This document shows positions 1-13,900 of a stretch of 64,000 nucleotides of DNA, piece by piece. The position numbers were made by a program, and so were the translations under genes. Below the pieces are notes generated by a model. That model saw nothing but the letters and a program-made list of their open reading frames with translations, was not told where the DNA came from and did not search any database. The stretch's first letter is position 1; each line of letters opens with the position of its first letter. This DNA is from Onchocerca lupi (lineage: Eukaryota; Nematoda; Chromadorea; Rhabditida; Onchocercidae): assembly GCA_028564675.1 (NCBI GenBank), contig JAOVVO010000368.1, positions 16,264-80,263 of the forward strand, read 5' to 3'.

Positions 1-62
1 CTTGTGACACCAGTAAATAATGATCCAAAAGAATACATAAATATATAGAAAAGAATTCATAC

Positions 63-278
63 CTCGCCCGGTGCCCTGAACAATTTTATTGTTGCGATAC
101 GCCCGAACACTGGACATTCTCTGTGCGGCTTCAAACCTTCCGGTGTGACTAGGAACAGTTCTACGCGATTGGTTTTCGCCAGCACTAAATTTAGTTCCGT
201 AGGAACAATGAAACTACCAACCAAAGCATGGGTTACTACTGTTGGCTTGTAGGCTGTCACAATGTAATTGAGGGCCAT
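63..278 (-). CDS. ddb-1: DDB1, first coding exon (partial gene)
   Basis: The minus-strand reading starts at an ATG at 278 with MALNYIVTAYKPTVV and continues through residues resembling LNLVLAKTNRVELFLVTPEGL to a GAG|GTATGA donor at 62-61. This closely parallels the N-terminus of DNA damage-binding protein 1 (human begins MSYNYVVTAQKPTAV). DDB1 is the large WD40-propeller adaptor of CUL4 ubiquitin ligases and acts in nucleotide-excision repair and replication control. Only 72 codons are in the window; the remaining exons lie beyond the left edge. The open frame extends upstream of 278 to 368, but the family N-terminus supports the 278 start. The gene is divergent from the alpha2-delta gene 3.6 kb away. 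Confidence 0.88.
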
Positions 279-1148
279 TTCTGGATTCCCTAAAATTTCA
301 GTCAAACTTTTAATTTTCAAATCCAACCATTCGATTAAGCGACTGATTAAACGATGACGAAGTTTCAACGATTTGCAAGCATATTAAAGCTGCACAAACA
401 AAAACAGTAGGACAAGTAACTTCAAACACAAATAAACACTTCCTTCAAACCAAACTTCCAGAAAGACTGGGACAATTCAATCATTCGTCCAACCTAATAG
501 CAGAACTATGAGAGATTTAATACAGTCCATTCGTGAAAATTTGTATCTCATACGGAAAATGGCGAAGGATATTTTCATCAAGTTATATGATTTTAACTCC
601 ACTTCTGAATAATGTTCAAGCACAGTTATCTGGCATTAGGATGAGAAGCCAATGTCATGTTGATTGATGAAGTCCAAGCGACTCAAATCATCGGCAAAAG
701 AAAATTGAACAGATTAATTCGAGGAGTGTTGGGGAATATTCTGATTGATTTCTAATTTGGACTGGAGATCTTGATGTTGTAACTCCATTAGGTCAACATA
801 GCCTTTACTGGATTTATACGATACCATAAATAATATCGCACCTTAGAATAGTAAACAATAAAATGAAATAATGGCCTTCTGCTGAATTGTCGCTTATGTC
901 GATCGGGATTGTCGAAATTGTTGCTGATGGAGCGTTGATTGTGGTCACTGTTGAATTGTCGAACTGAGCCGAAAGTTGTAGAAAAACTACTCCTGTCGTA
1001 AACTGAACTTGTAGAAAAAGGTCAAAAAGTTCCTCTTCACAAAATTCGAACCTTATACATCCTTTCTGAACTCCTCTTCTTTCCTGACCTTCAATTTGTT
1101 CGCCTCATGATTGGTCGACCTCGCTTTATTTACACGTTAATTGGAGTA

Positions 1149-1230
1149 TTTTGGCAGTAAACATGTTTATCGTTTTGGCGGGTAACATGTTTAACTTTCT
1201 GTTACTGTTTTGGTGGTAAACATGTTTATC
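1149..1230. repeat. three copies of a 23-nt motif with a forkhead-like palindrome
   Basis: Copies lie at 1149-1171, 1173-1195 and 1208-1230. Each reads approximately TTTTGG-YRG-TAAACATGTTTA. The core TAAACATGTTTA is an inverted repeat, and copies 1 and 3 contain GTAAACA, the forkhead/DAF-16-type binding consensus, on both strands through the palindrome. The middle copy has lost one A. The cluster is about 870 bp upstream of the ddb-1 start. Regulatory function is inferred. Confidence 0.55.
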
Positions 1231-2304
1231 CTTGTTGGTTAATTTGAAAATGTTTCACGCTTCTTGAGTTTTTGACATTCCTTGCGTATAATAAACCATC
1301 TTTCGGAATTTTCCAACTAGGAGTGGTATCTAAGTTTTGAATGGTCTCTATAAGGCCTTATCCGGAGTAGCATCAAAAGATATATTAAAATGAATCATAA
1401 GATAGCATCACTGAAAGCGAATATTTAAGCCACAATATTACCATTCATACCGCTTGTGTACAAAGACTGATTAGACATAAATCTTAGATCATTCAAAGTT
1501 TATGTTCAGCGCTCAATGTGATTAATTACTGAACATTTCTGGAACATTCTAAGGGCGCAGTACACTTATTATTACTATGCATATGAGTAGACAAAACTTC
1601 CGGGTGATGTGATTTTATAATTACTTATTTCGCACTTCGTGTCTTCAAGAATGTAGTTGATATTTCGTTCAAGAAACTTCCTTGTCTCTTTATGTCTTTC
1701 TTTCCTCCATAAACATCGATTTTTTCTTTTTCGTGAAGAATTGCTCTGTTAACGCTTTTCCCACTGAACCTCTGATAAGAGACTGCATCTTCATGATATC
1801 TGAGCACATCATTCGATATATTATCATGCGCATGATGTCATCTAGTGATTTCCACTGAACTAAAAATTTCGATTTCGCTTTGACGATTAGTATCACTGGT
1901 GTTGAAAATCGTGCCTTTGATTTTAAATTTCTCCATCTTTCAATTTTTCGCTTCGATCTGCTTTCTCCACATTTAATTTGCATCTGAATGCAAGGCTTTT
2001 ATTCATTTCAAGACGAGATAACTGAACTTTCTCAATAAAATTAAATCGCAATCGCCTTGATAATAAACATTCTTATGTATTCGTCTCAATAACATTAATC
2101 TCCAGATTAATTGCTTCTGATTCCATAATTTAATCAGTCAGATGTATATTTCAATGAGATAAAATGCAGAAAGAAATCATCTAAAAGAAAATAAAGAGAT
2201 ACCAATCGAAAATATACTTGTACTATCACAGTTTCCGAAATATGCGAGATTCAAAACAACATCTTAAAATCAGATTTTTCCTTTCTTTTGCCACAAATGA
2301 GATC

Positions 2305-2355
2305 ATTTTATGAGGATTCTCTCCATATGTGCTATGGAGAGAATCCTCATAAAAT
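2305..2355. repeat. perfect 22-bp inverted repeat with 7-nt loop
   Basis: Arms at 2305-2326 and 2334-2355 are exact reverse complements (core TGAGGATTCTCTCCAT / ATGGAGAGAATCCTCA) around the loop ATGTGCT. Pairing stops outside the arms. It could be a short foldback repeat or a small hairpin RNA. A microRNA precursor would normally have a longer, imperfect stem, so no RNA gene is called. Confidence 0.8.
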
Positions 2356-3612
2356 TCCAACTAGATGGTTCAACGTTTTTGCTTTCAGCACCAACTGATC
2401 AAACCAGCAATGAAAATGGAAAATTTTTTCTTATTCATTTAGAGGAAGGAACTTTGGCCTATGTATAAACCAATATCAGTTTGGATCGAAGCAAGGTTAA
2501 ATGACTCATCATGTAAGTGGGACCAGGACAACATAGAATCAGATTATTTATGTTGTTATAGTTCCGCGAAGTGTTGTTTGTGGATTAAAAGATAGTGTGC
2601 ATTGCGCTGCTGTTACAAACATCTAGCAGAAATCGATTCGAAGAAAGCACCTCACTTAAAGCTGCAAGTAAAAGGAGCTTTGCTTCTCCGAGAAGCTTTC
2701 ATCTTCACAAAATTTAGTTGACAGATGAATAGAGTGATTATTAAGTTCGAATCAATGCTAGGCATTAGTTCGCACTGATATGCCTACATTTTCGCTACAT
2801 GAAGAGCTGAACTTTTGCATTATCTTATTAATAGCTTAATCACAGTCCTAATTATTTTCTAAGCATCTAGCATCAACCATCAATGAAATATTTATTCAGA
2901 ATAGTTGCACCATTTAGTGCGCTGAAACTTTAATATATGATGAATGAAAATCCGAGTAGTTCTATGTTAACCAATTCTTTTCAAATATGAGTAAAACAGG
3001 CATAAAAGAACTATTCAAAAAAAATGGTGATCATTAGAAAAATTAAATGGGAATTGTTCAAATTGACTAATTGATATTGGAGGTATGTTACTAATTAAGT
3101 GATATAGAAAGTTTCAGATTTCTCCCATGCTTCCGATTTGTACGACATTCTGTTTGCTATCACAAACTTCATATATTGTGTACTGATGTGTAACATAATT
3201 TATTTCTTTCAAGCGTTATTTGCTATACTTCTTAATTCCTGCATAATTAAATTTTCATTGCATATTTCATAAACATTAACTGCACTGTTATTTTCTTTTT
3301 TTTAAACATTGTTATTGTTGATGTATGTAATTATTGAAGGTCAAATTCTTAATTCAATTTAAAATTATTTTTTACATGATACTAAACTAGGAGAGGAGGA
3401 AGTATATCAAAAGACGAATAATAATATAATTTATAATATAATGATATATCTTCGATCATTCAAATTTCAAGGCTATCAAAAATGTCAAATCTTTCAAATT
3501 CCCTTCAAATTTAATCATTAACATACTTTTACCAAACATCTTTACCAGTTCATTTCTTACAATTTCTCTTCGCAGAGCTTTGTGTTAAGAATTTCGAACA
3601 ATATCTGAGGGA

Positions 3613-3645
3613 TTTTCTGAAATTTTTTATAGAAAATTTCAGAAA
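3613..3645. repeat. 13-bp inverted repeat
   Basis: TTTCTGAAATTTT (3614-3626) and AAAATTTCAGAAA (3633-3645) form a hairpin with a 6-nt loop. It is AT-rich, so chance is a reasonable explanation; it lies about 250 bp upstream of the alpha2-delta start. Confidence 0.5.
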
Positions 3646-3879
3646 TAATTTGCAAGAATTTAGTATTATTTATGCCAAAGGACTCATATCAAGATTCAAT
3701 GTAAACTCATTCCCATATAAATGGTTCATTTAATAGCCAGGTTATTTCGTGTGACTTACTCATGTCCCAATAACATGATTGCATGAAAAACAGAACTGCG
3801 CGTGAAGTAATTTCCAAACGACTGCGGGATTACTCGAGATCAGAGAGATAAATTGTTGATAAGAATTACCGCATATGCA

Positions 3880-3898
3880 TTGTTTCATTTCAGTTGTA
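3880..3898 (+). promoter_or_regulatory. probable trans-splice acceptor of the alpha2-delta gene
   Basis: TTGTTTCATTTCAG ends at 3893, and the start codon follows after only five nucleotides (TTGTA). This is the arrangement expected when a spliced leader is joined directly upstream of the ATG. No leader sequence is present in genomic DNA, so only cDNA can confirm it. Confidence 0.55.
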
Positions 3899-6800
3899 AT
3901 GCTTTCGCAGTTAGCAGTTAATTGGTTACGAGTAACGTTGCTGCTGCTGTTATTCCAACTACCCTGTGGTTCACCAGCAGAACAACTTGCATTAGAGTAA
4001 TTTTCAGCTTTCTGCAATTTTATTTCACTTTGTTTCGTATTCTATTTAAGGTTTAGCATTTAAGGCTTAGCTATAGAAAAAGAAAATAGCTTTTACACTT
4101 GATAATTTTCATCTTAGAATTGTCAGTTAAAAATGAACTTTTTAAGTTAGTTGAATTTTGAAATTCCTGCAGTGTGGCAAGGTGGGCTGATCTTTTGAGC
4201 GAACATCTGCAAGAAATGTTTCGTGGTGCTACCAGGGAAACTGATATCATCGCGGTATACTTTCCATTTGTTTTTTTTTAACTGCAGCGTTTTCGTGATT
4301 TGGTAGAATGGCTATTTTTATTATTTTTGTTTGTATAACCGCAGGTTTCAATTTTGCCATCTTCACACGAATTTCGGGTTTAAAGGTTATGGACCCATAG
4401 CTTGACTCGAGTTATAATACATGGTTCACTTGTTTTGCACTGAAACTGGATGGTCTACTTTAGTATAGCCAAATTCATTAACATGTGTTTCAAGCATAAA
4501 ATTTACTAATGCTCATCCAGGCTTGGCTAATTTCCCTTTTCATGTTTTTTTGTAAAGATTCAATTTCATAGTTTTATATATATTGCGAAGAGCATGAAGT
4601 AGTTAAATAAATATGTATATACCGAACTATTGCAGATGTACAAAAATTACGGTGAAGTTGAAATATTTGATCCTCAAGTAGAGCTTAAAAAGGCAAAAAA
4701 TACAATTGAGGCATACTTGAAGCGACGTGCTAAAGTTGCTTGGGCAAGTTTAATATTTTGAAATTAGACAACTGTGCAGATGAAATTAACGCGAAGATTA
4801 ATCGAGAAATTGTCATTTGGAATTCAAATTGTTCACTTTAAAACAAATTGTTCAGTTTAACACGTCCACAAAAGAACCAAATTATCTCATCATGCACTAT
4901 ATTGATAACTATATTGAAATATAATGAATTAATAATTTGAGTTCCATTTGAATCATAACGAAGTCCATATTTGGATTTAAATCAAAGTTTAAGTTGGATT
5001 TGAAATTCAGAAAGCCAAAATATCTCTGGAATCACGTCATCTGGCTAATCTCACAGAACAGGATGTAAATAATCCGAAGAGCGCTCATTTCATACGCTTC
5101 ATGGCAGCTAAACAAGAAACTGATGCTGCCCGAGTGTATGTGCATGATCATATCGCTAATGTGGTCGAAGTAATCTTTCGAAATTTCAACTTTCGATTAT
5201 TAAATTTATAAAACACAGATGGGCACCAAAAAAGACGTGGAGATATGAATGGAACGATGAAGCAGAAAAATCCAAAAATCGAGAATCTTTCATTCTTCGT
5301 GTTGTTCATTGTTAAAAATTCACATGAAGATATCGCATCAGAAATGGGGTCGTTTCACTTCTTAATTAGTTTGAAATCTCTACCTATCGCTATGGTCTGA
5401 TTTAATTCGATCGAATCAGTTTTTTTTTTTTTTCTCTCTTGTATCGTATTTTTGCAGGTAAACAGTACACGACAGCTTAATTTAACACCAAATGCAAATT
5501 TTTACGGAATTCCAACGAGTTCACTCTTTTCTGCCGTCCATGTTCCAACACCAGTTTATGACCGAAGTGAGAGTGTAGCTTATTTGATTATTTTAAATTC
5601 TTCTTAAAGCTCTATAATAATTTGCGTATCATTTGAACGAAATTTTTTCACATCCTGTTATACTTTGAATAAATTAATACGTGTTTTAATGGTTGGAATT
5701 GTGTGCTTTATCCACGAACTGGTTGGTTCTTCTCATTGACGAACTTAGATCTTTCCTATTTCTCTTCCTTTATACACAAACAAATAAGCTAGGACTGAAC
5801 ATACTTTGTAGATCCGGAAGTGTTGTTAAAAATAGATTGGTCTGATATTGATGATTTATATCGGGCAAATCACGAAGAAACGCGTGATCTGGCTTTTCAG
5901 ATGTTTTGCTCGGAGTCTGGGTTTATGCGCTATTATCCAGGTAGATATCGATTTATATATTTGTTTTCCGTTGCTTATCGAAAGATCACTTTTTTAAAGA
6001 TTTAATTGTCATTTTTGGATGTTTTCTTAGCTGTCATTAAAATTATGATTATCTAAGTAAAGTTTCATTCTGATTGCGAAGCATTTGAAGAACCATTCTT
6101 ATTTTACAGCGGTATCGTGGGTATGGGATAATCGTGCAGACGAACTTGATTTATTCGACTGCAGGAGTACGGAATGGTAAATATGCCCATTTTTATAAAA
6201 ATTATTCTTGCCTGCTTTTTGATCTATGCTATAATATGAATATTGTTTTGTTTTTATGTGCCTGTATTTGTATCTTCTTTTTTTTCCTCTAGTTTTTTTA
6301 TTGATGGAAATCAGTTCTACTTTCTGATGAAGTTAATATACTTGAAAATTCATGAAATTTATTTCGCATCTTTATGCATTTTATAATTCTGAAAACTTTT
6401 GTGACTAACACTATAATTATTTTTAGTACATTTATGGTACGTTCTCTATATCTTCTGGCTAGACGTAAATTTCTGATATGCTTTCAGGTACATAAATGCT
6501 GCGACATTGTCCAAAAATGTAATTATAATGTTAGATATGTCTGGTTCAATGCTTGGCCAGAGATTTGAAATAGCAAAACAAACTGTGGAAGCAATATTGG
6601 AAACGCTTTCCGACAATGATTTCTTCAACATATTACTCGTCAGTACTTTTTCAAGTCGTTTACTCTAGAGACTGAATTTGAATTAGAAACTTTGGAACGA
6701 GTTTTCGTCCCTTCATTTTTGATGATAAAGTTGTCTTGCAGTTCTCAAAAACAGTTGGTTTCTTGGATGAATGTAGCGAAAAGGCTGGGTTGTTGCAGGC

Positions 6801-9800
6801 AACCTTTCGCAACAAGAAGGTATTTTTCTTGTGCCTTTTCATTTTACCTTCTTTTCAGTTCTTTTAATCAATTTTTCATCTTTAGTTAAATCTTGTGGTT
6901 CAGTCGCTGAATTATTTTTGTATTTTAGAAGAATCTTTCAAATTTTTATTTTCAATATTATTATTTGAGTTCTGAACAGATGTGTTTGGCGTACTTAGGA
7001 CTGATGTTTCAGATGCTGCGAGCTCGGCTGAATGGCATGTCATCAGAGGGCAAAGCAGAATATGAAAAAGGCTTGATTAAAGCCTTCGAAACGTTGATGA
7101 AAGTAAATTTTTTTTTTAAAAATTTCCCTGATTTTTTCTAAAGAATTTCTTTAACTTGCAAGCTAGTTGATTTCGAGGTATTCATTTCAACTTTCTTGCT
7201 GCTTATGTTTGATGTGCTTGTCGTGAAATCGCTTGAAATTAAAAGCAAAGCTTACATTTTACGCTTTTGTAAATAATTTATATGCCTATTACTCCCAAAC
7301 TATCTTGCTAGCGATAAAATACTAACGTTAACTATATATTAAACTATGTTTGTTGTGTAGCTTTGGAGACATGTAATCTGGATTTGAGTGATTAAAGATT
7401 TACAAGCTTCTGAATACAAGGTAGATCCATATCATTTCCCAGTCATTGTGAGCAAGATGCTCCTACTAAGTTAGTTAGCCTGAAAAGGATATCACTTTGT
7501 TCGTCTTTGTTTTTTGTCGTTTTATTGTCGTTTGCGCTTCATTCACATACAGCTTCCCGGATCGGTCAATTTCACGACAACTGAAGAATTGGCAATGCGT
7601 CGGGAACTGGCTGGTGGTGTACTGCCCGCTGATGTTCATTACATTGCTGTTCAAGATCATATCCTTGTGGTTCCGAATCATCTTTATCAGGCAGTAAGTG
7701 CTAGCCATCAGTAGCTGTGTTTAGTACTATAGGTGGCATAATATTTGTACAAGCTTGTTCTTGGAAAATAAAACTAAGCCGCTGACCGCTGATTTTTCGC
7801 ATGTCTGCTTTCCTTCTTGTATTTGTTCATACCGCTTACGAACATTTAGACGTCTTATATAAGTGCTTTAGTTTCAATGATGCAAACAGCGTCATCATAT
7901 TTATGGATCATGGAAATTTGAATTTTAATTGAATGTTAAATTGGATAACATATTAAGCTCAAAATAATTTGAATATTTCTTTTTTGCTAAGTTTGATTTC
8001 TAAAAATTGATTAGAAATCGAGATGGAGTGACAAAATTGTATTTAAAAATCTCTTTATGCATAAACTGAATGGGAGTAGAAAAGAAATCCAAACGTCTCA
8101 AATTCATAGATATTGTTGTTCTCAGAAACCGTATTGAAGAAACTGACCGAAAACCAATATGAAGAAGGTGGATGAAGATTTTTGAGGAATTCCAAGCATT
8201 TAACAAAATCTCATGAAATATTAATATTGTATAAATAGTTTAAGTGTTATGGCTTTATTGCAGATGCGTAATTATACGGGAAAAAAGGCACAGTTTGGCT
8301 GCAACGATATCATTATGCTGATTACTGATGGAGCACCCAATTATTTTAAACAGATTTTCCATTTATACAATAAAAATAAATCGGTGAATGATTTTATCAT
8401 TTTAATATTATCTGTCGGATGTTACGATGTTCTGATATGTTTTTCTGTATCCAAGACATGACGTGACCATTTGTTAACTTCACCGTATAAATATGCTTGA
8501 TAAGCTTGGAAATTTTAATTCCAAACGTTCTATTTAATTGAATAGTAATTATAGGTTCGCTTTTTTTCATTTCTAATAGGGGAAGAAGCAACAGATGTGG
8601 CACAAGTGAAATGGATGGCTTGTGAGAACAAAGGTTTCATGGTGCATATCAGTAATCTGGCTGATGTACAAGAAAAAGTTCAGGTATCTGAAGTTATTTA
8701 CAATCTCTGTTACCTTTGGTATCAGTTGTAGTCGTAATATTTACAACCACGAATAAACTGGGCAAGATCCATCGGTTCGAATTCGTTTTTAAACAGAAAT
8801 GAGCTTGTCAGTTTAGCATCTCACAGTTTTGTTCCCTGTCTGTTCATTAGCTTGTCTCAGGAACTACATCAAATGTTATGACTCGCTATTTGCATGACGA
8901 CCCGGCGACCATTATTTTTGTCATCAACTTTAATCAACTATAAGGGAATCTTAAAATTTGAAGATACATTCTAATGATTTGATTTTTAGCACTACATCAA
9001 AGTAATGGGTCGGCCAGTCGGTAAGCATGGTAAAAGTTTTGATGAAAAAGATGCCATTTGGAGTGGTATATATAAGGAACGATTGGTAAATTTGACTTTT
9101 CTTTGCTTTTTGCGGTGTTATTTATGCAAAAACTTAGGTTTTTTGATGAAAATATGGAAATCTACATAGAAAAGTATAGTTTTTTGGATTTCACTGATAA
9201 ATAGATTTTGTTTTTTCCAGCTGACAATCAGTCAAATCCCAGTAAAGAAGGTAAGTCTTGATGTTTTTTTTTTTTTTTTTAACTATTTTTTAAACGTTAT
9301 ATTGCATCTTTTCTTTTCAATAACGTATATTTCGCCTAAACTGTTCGAAATATGTTCCATTAATTTAAATACTATACTTTCCAGAAATCCCGCATCAAAC
9401 GTGTGGATCCAAGGGTTAGTTGCGTATTATACTTCAGGATTTTATTTTGAAGGTTCTTAATGATAAATCATATTACGATTTGTATCACTTTGATTTTTGA
9501 AAAAATTAGAAAGGAGAGGCAATAAGTGCTTAAATATTAGGTGTCTCTATTTATAATTCTATTGTTCGCTTGGACATTGGAAATCTCCGTTACAAAATCT
9601 GAGAGCTGGATGACCCGAAACAAAAACCAGAAAGCATGTTCAGAATTTGTAAAGATAACAATTTGTTCTTTCTATCTCCGTATCATCCTTATTCAACCTT
9701 TTTGATTTTCCAGCTTATTAATTCTTTTAAGAGGCTGCATCTGGATCGAGAATAGTCTGACAACTTGCCGGTAACCGAGGATATTTTTGCTTATTTTTAG

Positions 9801-10957
9801 ACAGAAATGCTGGTTACAACGGTAAGTTATCCTGTGGTCCAAGATGAACAGTTGATGGGAGTTGCCGCAGTTAATGTACCAGTCACTGAGTTAGCACAGT
9901 TGCTTAATACCGTAAATGTAAGCTATGTTACATTCTTAGAAGATAAATTTGATCTTTACACAGCACATAGCATCGAGGTTGCCCGATATGCAGTGTGACA
10001 CTAAAAGCGCTCAGTTTTTGACTTATCTATGAAGTTATAATGATCGGAATAATGACATTAATTAGTCGAAATTTACTTCCGATTTAGGAGATTCATTCAT
10101 TTACAGTTTGGAAGCCGGAGCTATGCATTCATGCTTGATAACAATGGTTATGTAATGTTTCATCCACAAATGCGCCCTCTGGTAAGTATAAACTATTGCA
10201 ATCAGAAGTGGCAAGTTATGAATCGATTGTTGACCGTAGCAGTATAATTTGATTTTAATACTTCCTTTACAATAATAAATACACTTTTTTTGCTGAAATA
10301 AATAACTTTTTTTGTATAACTAATTGTTTGGCCACAAACCAAGTTTCATCTTCAAATGATCATAATGAAAAGCAAAAATTCTTGAATCATATTCAGTGTA
10401 AGATTTTTTTTTATACCAGTTTAGATCAGATTTTGTAGGATCCGATAACGAAGCAGATGAAATTGAACTATAACAATATTGATATTCTGGAAGTTGAAGT
10501 ACCTCAGAATCAGGAAATGGTTAGTGTTTTGTTACTATTTTAAAAATGAAAAACTTTGAACCTTTGATGTGACAGGGTTTATTTAGGATATCTTCTACTC
10601 TTCTTTTCCTCTTCATCCTTTTAATTTAGATTTATTTGTATTGGCAGTTTTTTAGTTAAACGATCATTTATCAGTGAAGAATCGTTTACAATACGATACT
10701 AGTGAGGTAAATTTCTAAACGGTTGCTGGTTTCTCTGTTATGCATTAGCTGCATGTTATATCTTTCTTGTTTGTGGTTTTTTTTTTTTTTTTTTCTTCTG
10801 AGCACTGTGAGTCCATCCACTTGAAAAAATTTCCAAGAACTTTATATAATGGTTTCCAAATAATCTGAAAGAATGAAACTTGATCTACTTCTCTGTCTTA
10901 TGAATTTTTCATATAATCTTTGCACACTCTGCACTTTGCACTTGTGTTTTTGCTTTT

Positions 10958-10994
<37 letters not shown>

Positions 10995-13900
10995 AAGGAT
11001 TCAGATCATATCTTGTCTTTTATTCGATTTTTTATTTATTTAGAATTGCTTCTTGTTGGGAAAACAAATTTCCATAGTGATATAAAGTTAAATTTAAAAA
11101 GAATAAGTTCTATTTTGTGTACTTCACTGATTCACTTAATTGCTTATTTTGGAAAAGAAAATTTTGATTTAATATTTCAGATGCGTAGCTCAATGATTAA
11201 TTGTGATCATGGCAATGCATATTCGTTGGACGTGCTGTATGCAACGGCCAATTTAGTAAGCTTATTCATTTTTCATTGGTTAATTGTTTATTTGTCTAAA
11301 TGATTATTTATTAGCAATACTTTTTTTCGAATAATGTTGGCTGCAGGAACGTGTATACCGTCAGTCGAACAAGTATTATTCGGAATGCCTGAAACAATCA
11401 CTTTTCACGTATGTTTTTTTTTTCTGAGTGTTTTAGGTTAATAATTTAAGATCGTCTGGGTTCGGAAAATCCGGCTTAGTTTTTTGATTAAAATTATGTG
11501 ACAGTGGAACATCCGTTTTTATGACCGTTAATGGAACAGGGATTATTCTTTTTCTGATCTTTAAGTGGATGTGGAGCTAAGTGTTAAAAAATAGCATATC
11601 GCTTCATCATTTGATTACAGCATCGGAATAGCAGTAGCGAAAGGTGATGAGAGACGAATAAAACCAAAGAAAGAAATAAATTATGGTGATATGAAGCTGC
11701 TATGGTATGATATGCCAAACTGGTTGATGCATCCTACTTGGTATGATTCTGCCAATTGCTTCTCATTGTCATTAAAAAATTATTTATCATAATGTAAAAA
11801 ATTATTTATCATAATAATAAAAGCAAACTATCTGTATGGCATCATTTGTATTAGCATTTTTTCATCAACAAAATTTCCATTTTTCAGGCGCTATTGCTTA
11901 CTGAACAATCGCGACATGCAGTTAACTCCTGAGATTGCGTTTCGTGAATATGTTCGAAAAATGCGTGTAGATGGACATCTGCCTAAGTTTTGTGAATACC
12001 GAAAGTCTCTTATCGACCGTTTCCTGTTCGATATGAAAACAACAAGTGGTTTGACAAATTTATGGGATGTTAACTGGAAGGAAAATAAAAAGTAAGTTTA
12101 AAGATCCATTATACTACAGAAAAAAAAAAATCATTGAATAAGAAGAAGAAGTATCTCATTGGTTTTTATTTAGTTTTTTTTTAATGTTAGGTACTTTTTT
12201 TGGCTTTAAGCTTTCCATGCTCATAATTCATTGTTATTTAAATATTCCTGATTTTGGAGGTAGTTTATGTCAGCGATATCGTATATCTTAGATAATCTTG
12301 CTGTTAAGATTATTATTAAAGTTTTTATTGCAGCAAACAAATTCATCTTGTTTGGTTTGCTACCGCTTCGGGTATGATAAAATATTGGGATGAATTGCCT
12401 GATGGATTGACAAATGTTAATCCTAATTCGCCACCAACGATGGCATCAGAAACCGCATCAGTGCCGAGGCCAACAGTAACTACCATAGGTGCTCAAACAA
12501 TATCGAAGCAACAGATGTTTGTTTAAAACTATATTGTAGGCTATATATCAATTACCATATTATAGAAAATGTTGCAAAAGTTTTGGAAAACTTCATTCCA
12601 GTTCGAAACATGATCACTGCTTGTTGTATAAGACTGCTCGCTTTAACTCATGGAGAGAGCAGAGTTCGAGTGAATATGGTTTTAATAAACTTCCCATCCG
12701 GATATGCCTGGAAGTACGAAAGTATTAATTTGCAAAAAATCGGGTTGAATTGCATTTATCAAATAATTAATTTGTTATTCTGGATGATATCCTATGCATG
12801 ACCGATTAAGATTTTTGAACTTTAAGATGGAATAGCAAATGTCTTTTCCAGGAGATATCAGCACTTTATCAGAGACTTGAATCGTCGTTCCAGTGAAGAT
12901 CAGTATTTTCAACGCAGCGTTCGGATGCCAGAGCGATTGGTTGTTGATGTAAACAAGGAAAGTATGTATCATCGAACTTTGTTAGCAGTAAAAAATGTTT
13001 CCGAATCAGATTATCTAATTAAAACATTTGTTTAGCTTATCTTTGGTATCAAAAAGAAACGCAGTCAACATATTCCCATCCAGAAAATGTTTCCCTTCTT
13101 CTAACAGTCACAAAAGCATTGAATATTGATGGTGCATTAGTTGGTGTGGTGGGAATGGAATTGACGCTCGATTATATGGCAAAAGTGATGAGGAAGTTCG
13201 GTTGTGGGCCACAGGTAGATGAATCCTTATTATATTTTCATTTAAATCAAGCTTTGTAAATTCCTGAAATATCTTTCAATTTCTGAATGATTTGTGTCGA
13301 TTTCGCAAAAATTATAATTTTTGGAAACATGTTTCATTGAAGGATGAGCGCCGATGGTGTTTTCTGTTGGATGAGCATGCATATATCGTTTATAGTAGTT
13401 TGAATACTTCCATAAGTAGCAATAGTGGATTTCCTGGAGATGAAACAGGTGTCCCGAAAAATTTCGATTTGTTAGGACGCTGGTTTGGGTCACTGAATCG
13501 AATTACAGAAAGAACGATGACGCTGTTGTTGAAAAATAACTATTATACCGAGTATGCTCAAGAAATTTCGATAGATATTTATAATAATCAATATATCTAA
13601 GGTTTTCTTTCACTGGGAGAAATATTTTACACTGAATTCCTGTCAAAAGTGTTTGGTTAAAATTAAGTTTGATTAGAATTACTTTTTTACAGAACAACTT
13701 ATGTTGATTATCAAGCAATCTGTAAACAAAATGAAATGGTCATGTATACTGCTGGTGCTGCTTTTAGGGTAAGATGTAGGGTTTTATATATAGACTGTCA
13801 AATTTAGAGATTATTATATTATGAAAATGGTTTCTCTTTCTGGTATAAAATTCAAAAACTCAAAACTGAGATATATTCAGAAATTACCCTGTCCAATGTG

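Larger units (their letters stand above)
279..3893. other. intergenic region between divergent ddb-1 and alpha2-delta genes
   Basis: AT-rich sequence with no coding region I can support. The minus-strand open frames around 1625-1983 and 3760-4017 show no splice-compatible continuation or recognisable family; the second is antisense to the signal-peptide exon of the alpha2-delta gene. The stretch must hold the promoters of both divergent genes. It contains a short repeat cluster (1149-1230) and a perfect hairpin (2305-2355), listed separately. Confidence 0.6.

Noticed and set aside
3760..4017. 85-codon minus-strand open frame rich in Asn/Ser and Cys
   Set aside because: It is antisense to the signal-peptide exon of the alpha2-delta gene, which has better support from splice phase and a leader acceptor.
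8384..8461. Continuation of alpha2-delta exon 12 through a segment resembling FIILILSVG
   Set aside because: It looks like the conserved VxxFxFxVG strand of the VWA domain, but the following exon starting at 8555 (VRFFSFLIG) supplies that strand in frame and with proper splice sites.
8770..8790. GGTTCGAATTC resembling a tRNA B box
   Set aside because: No matching A box, acceptor stem or anticodon arm could be built around it; other GTTCGA hits in the window failed in the same way.
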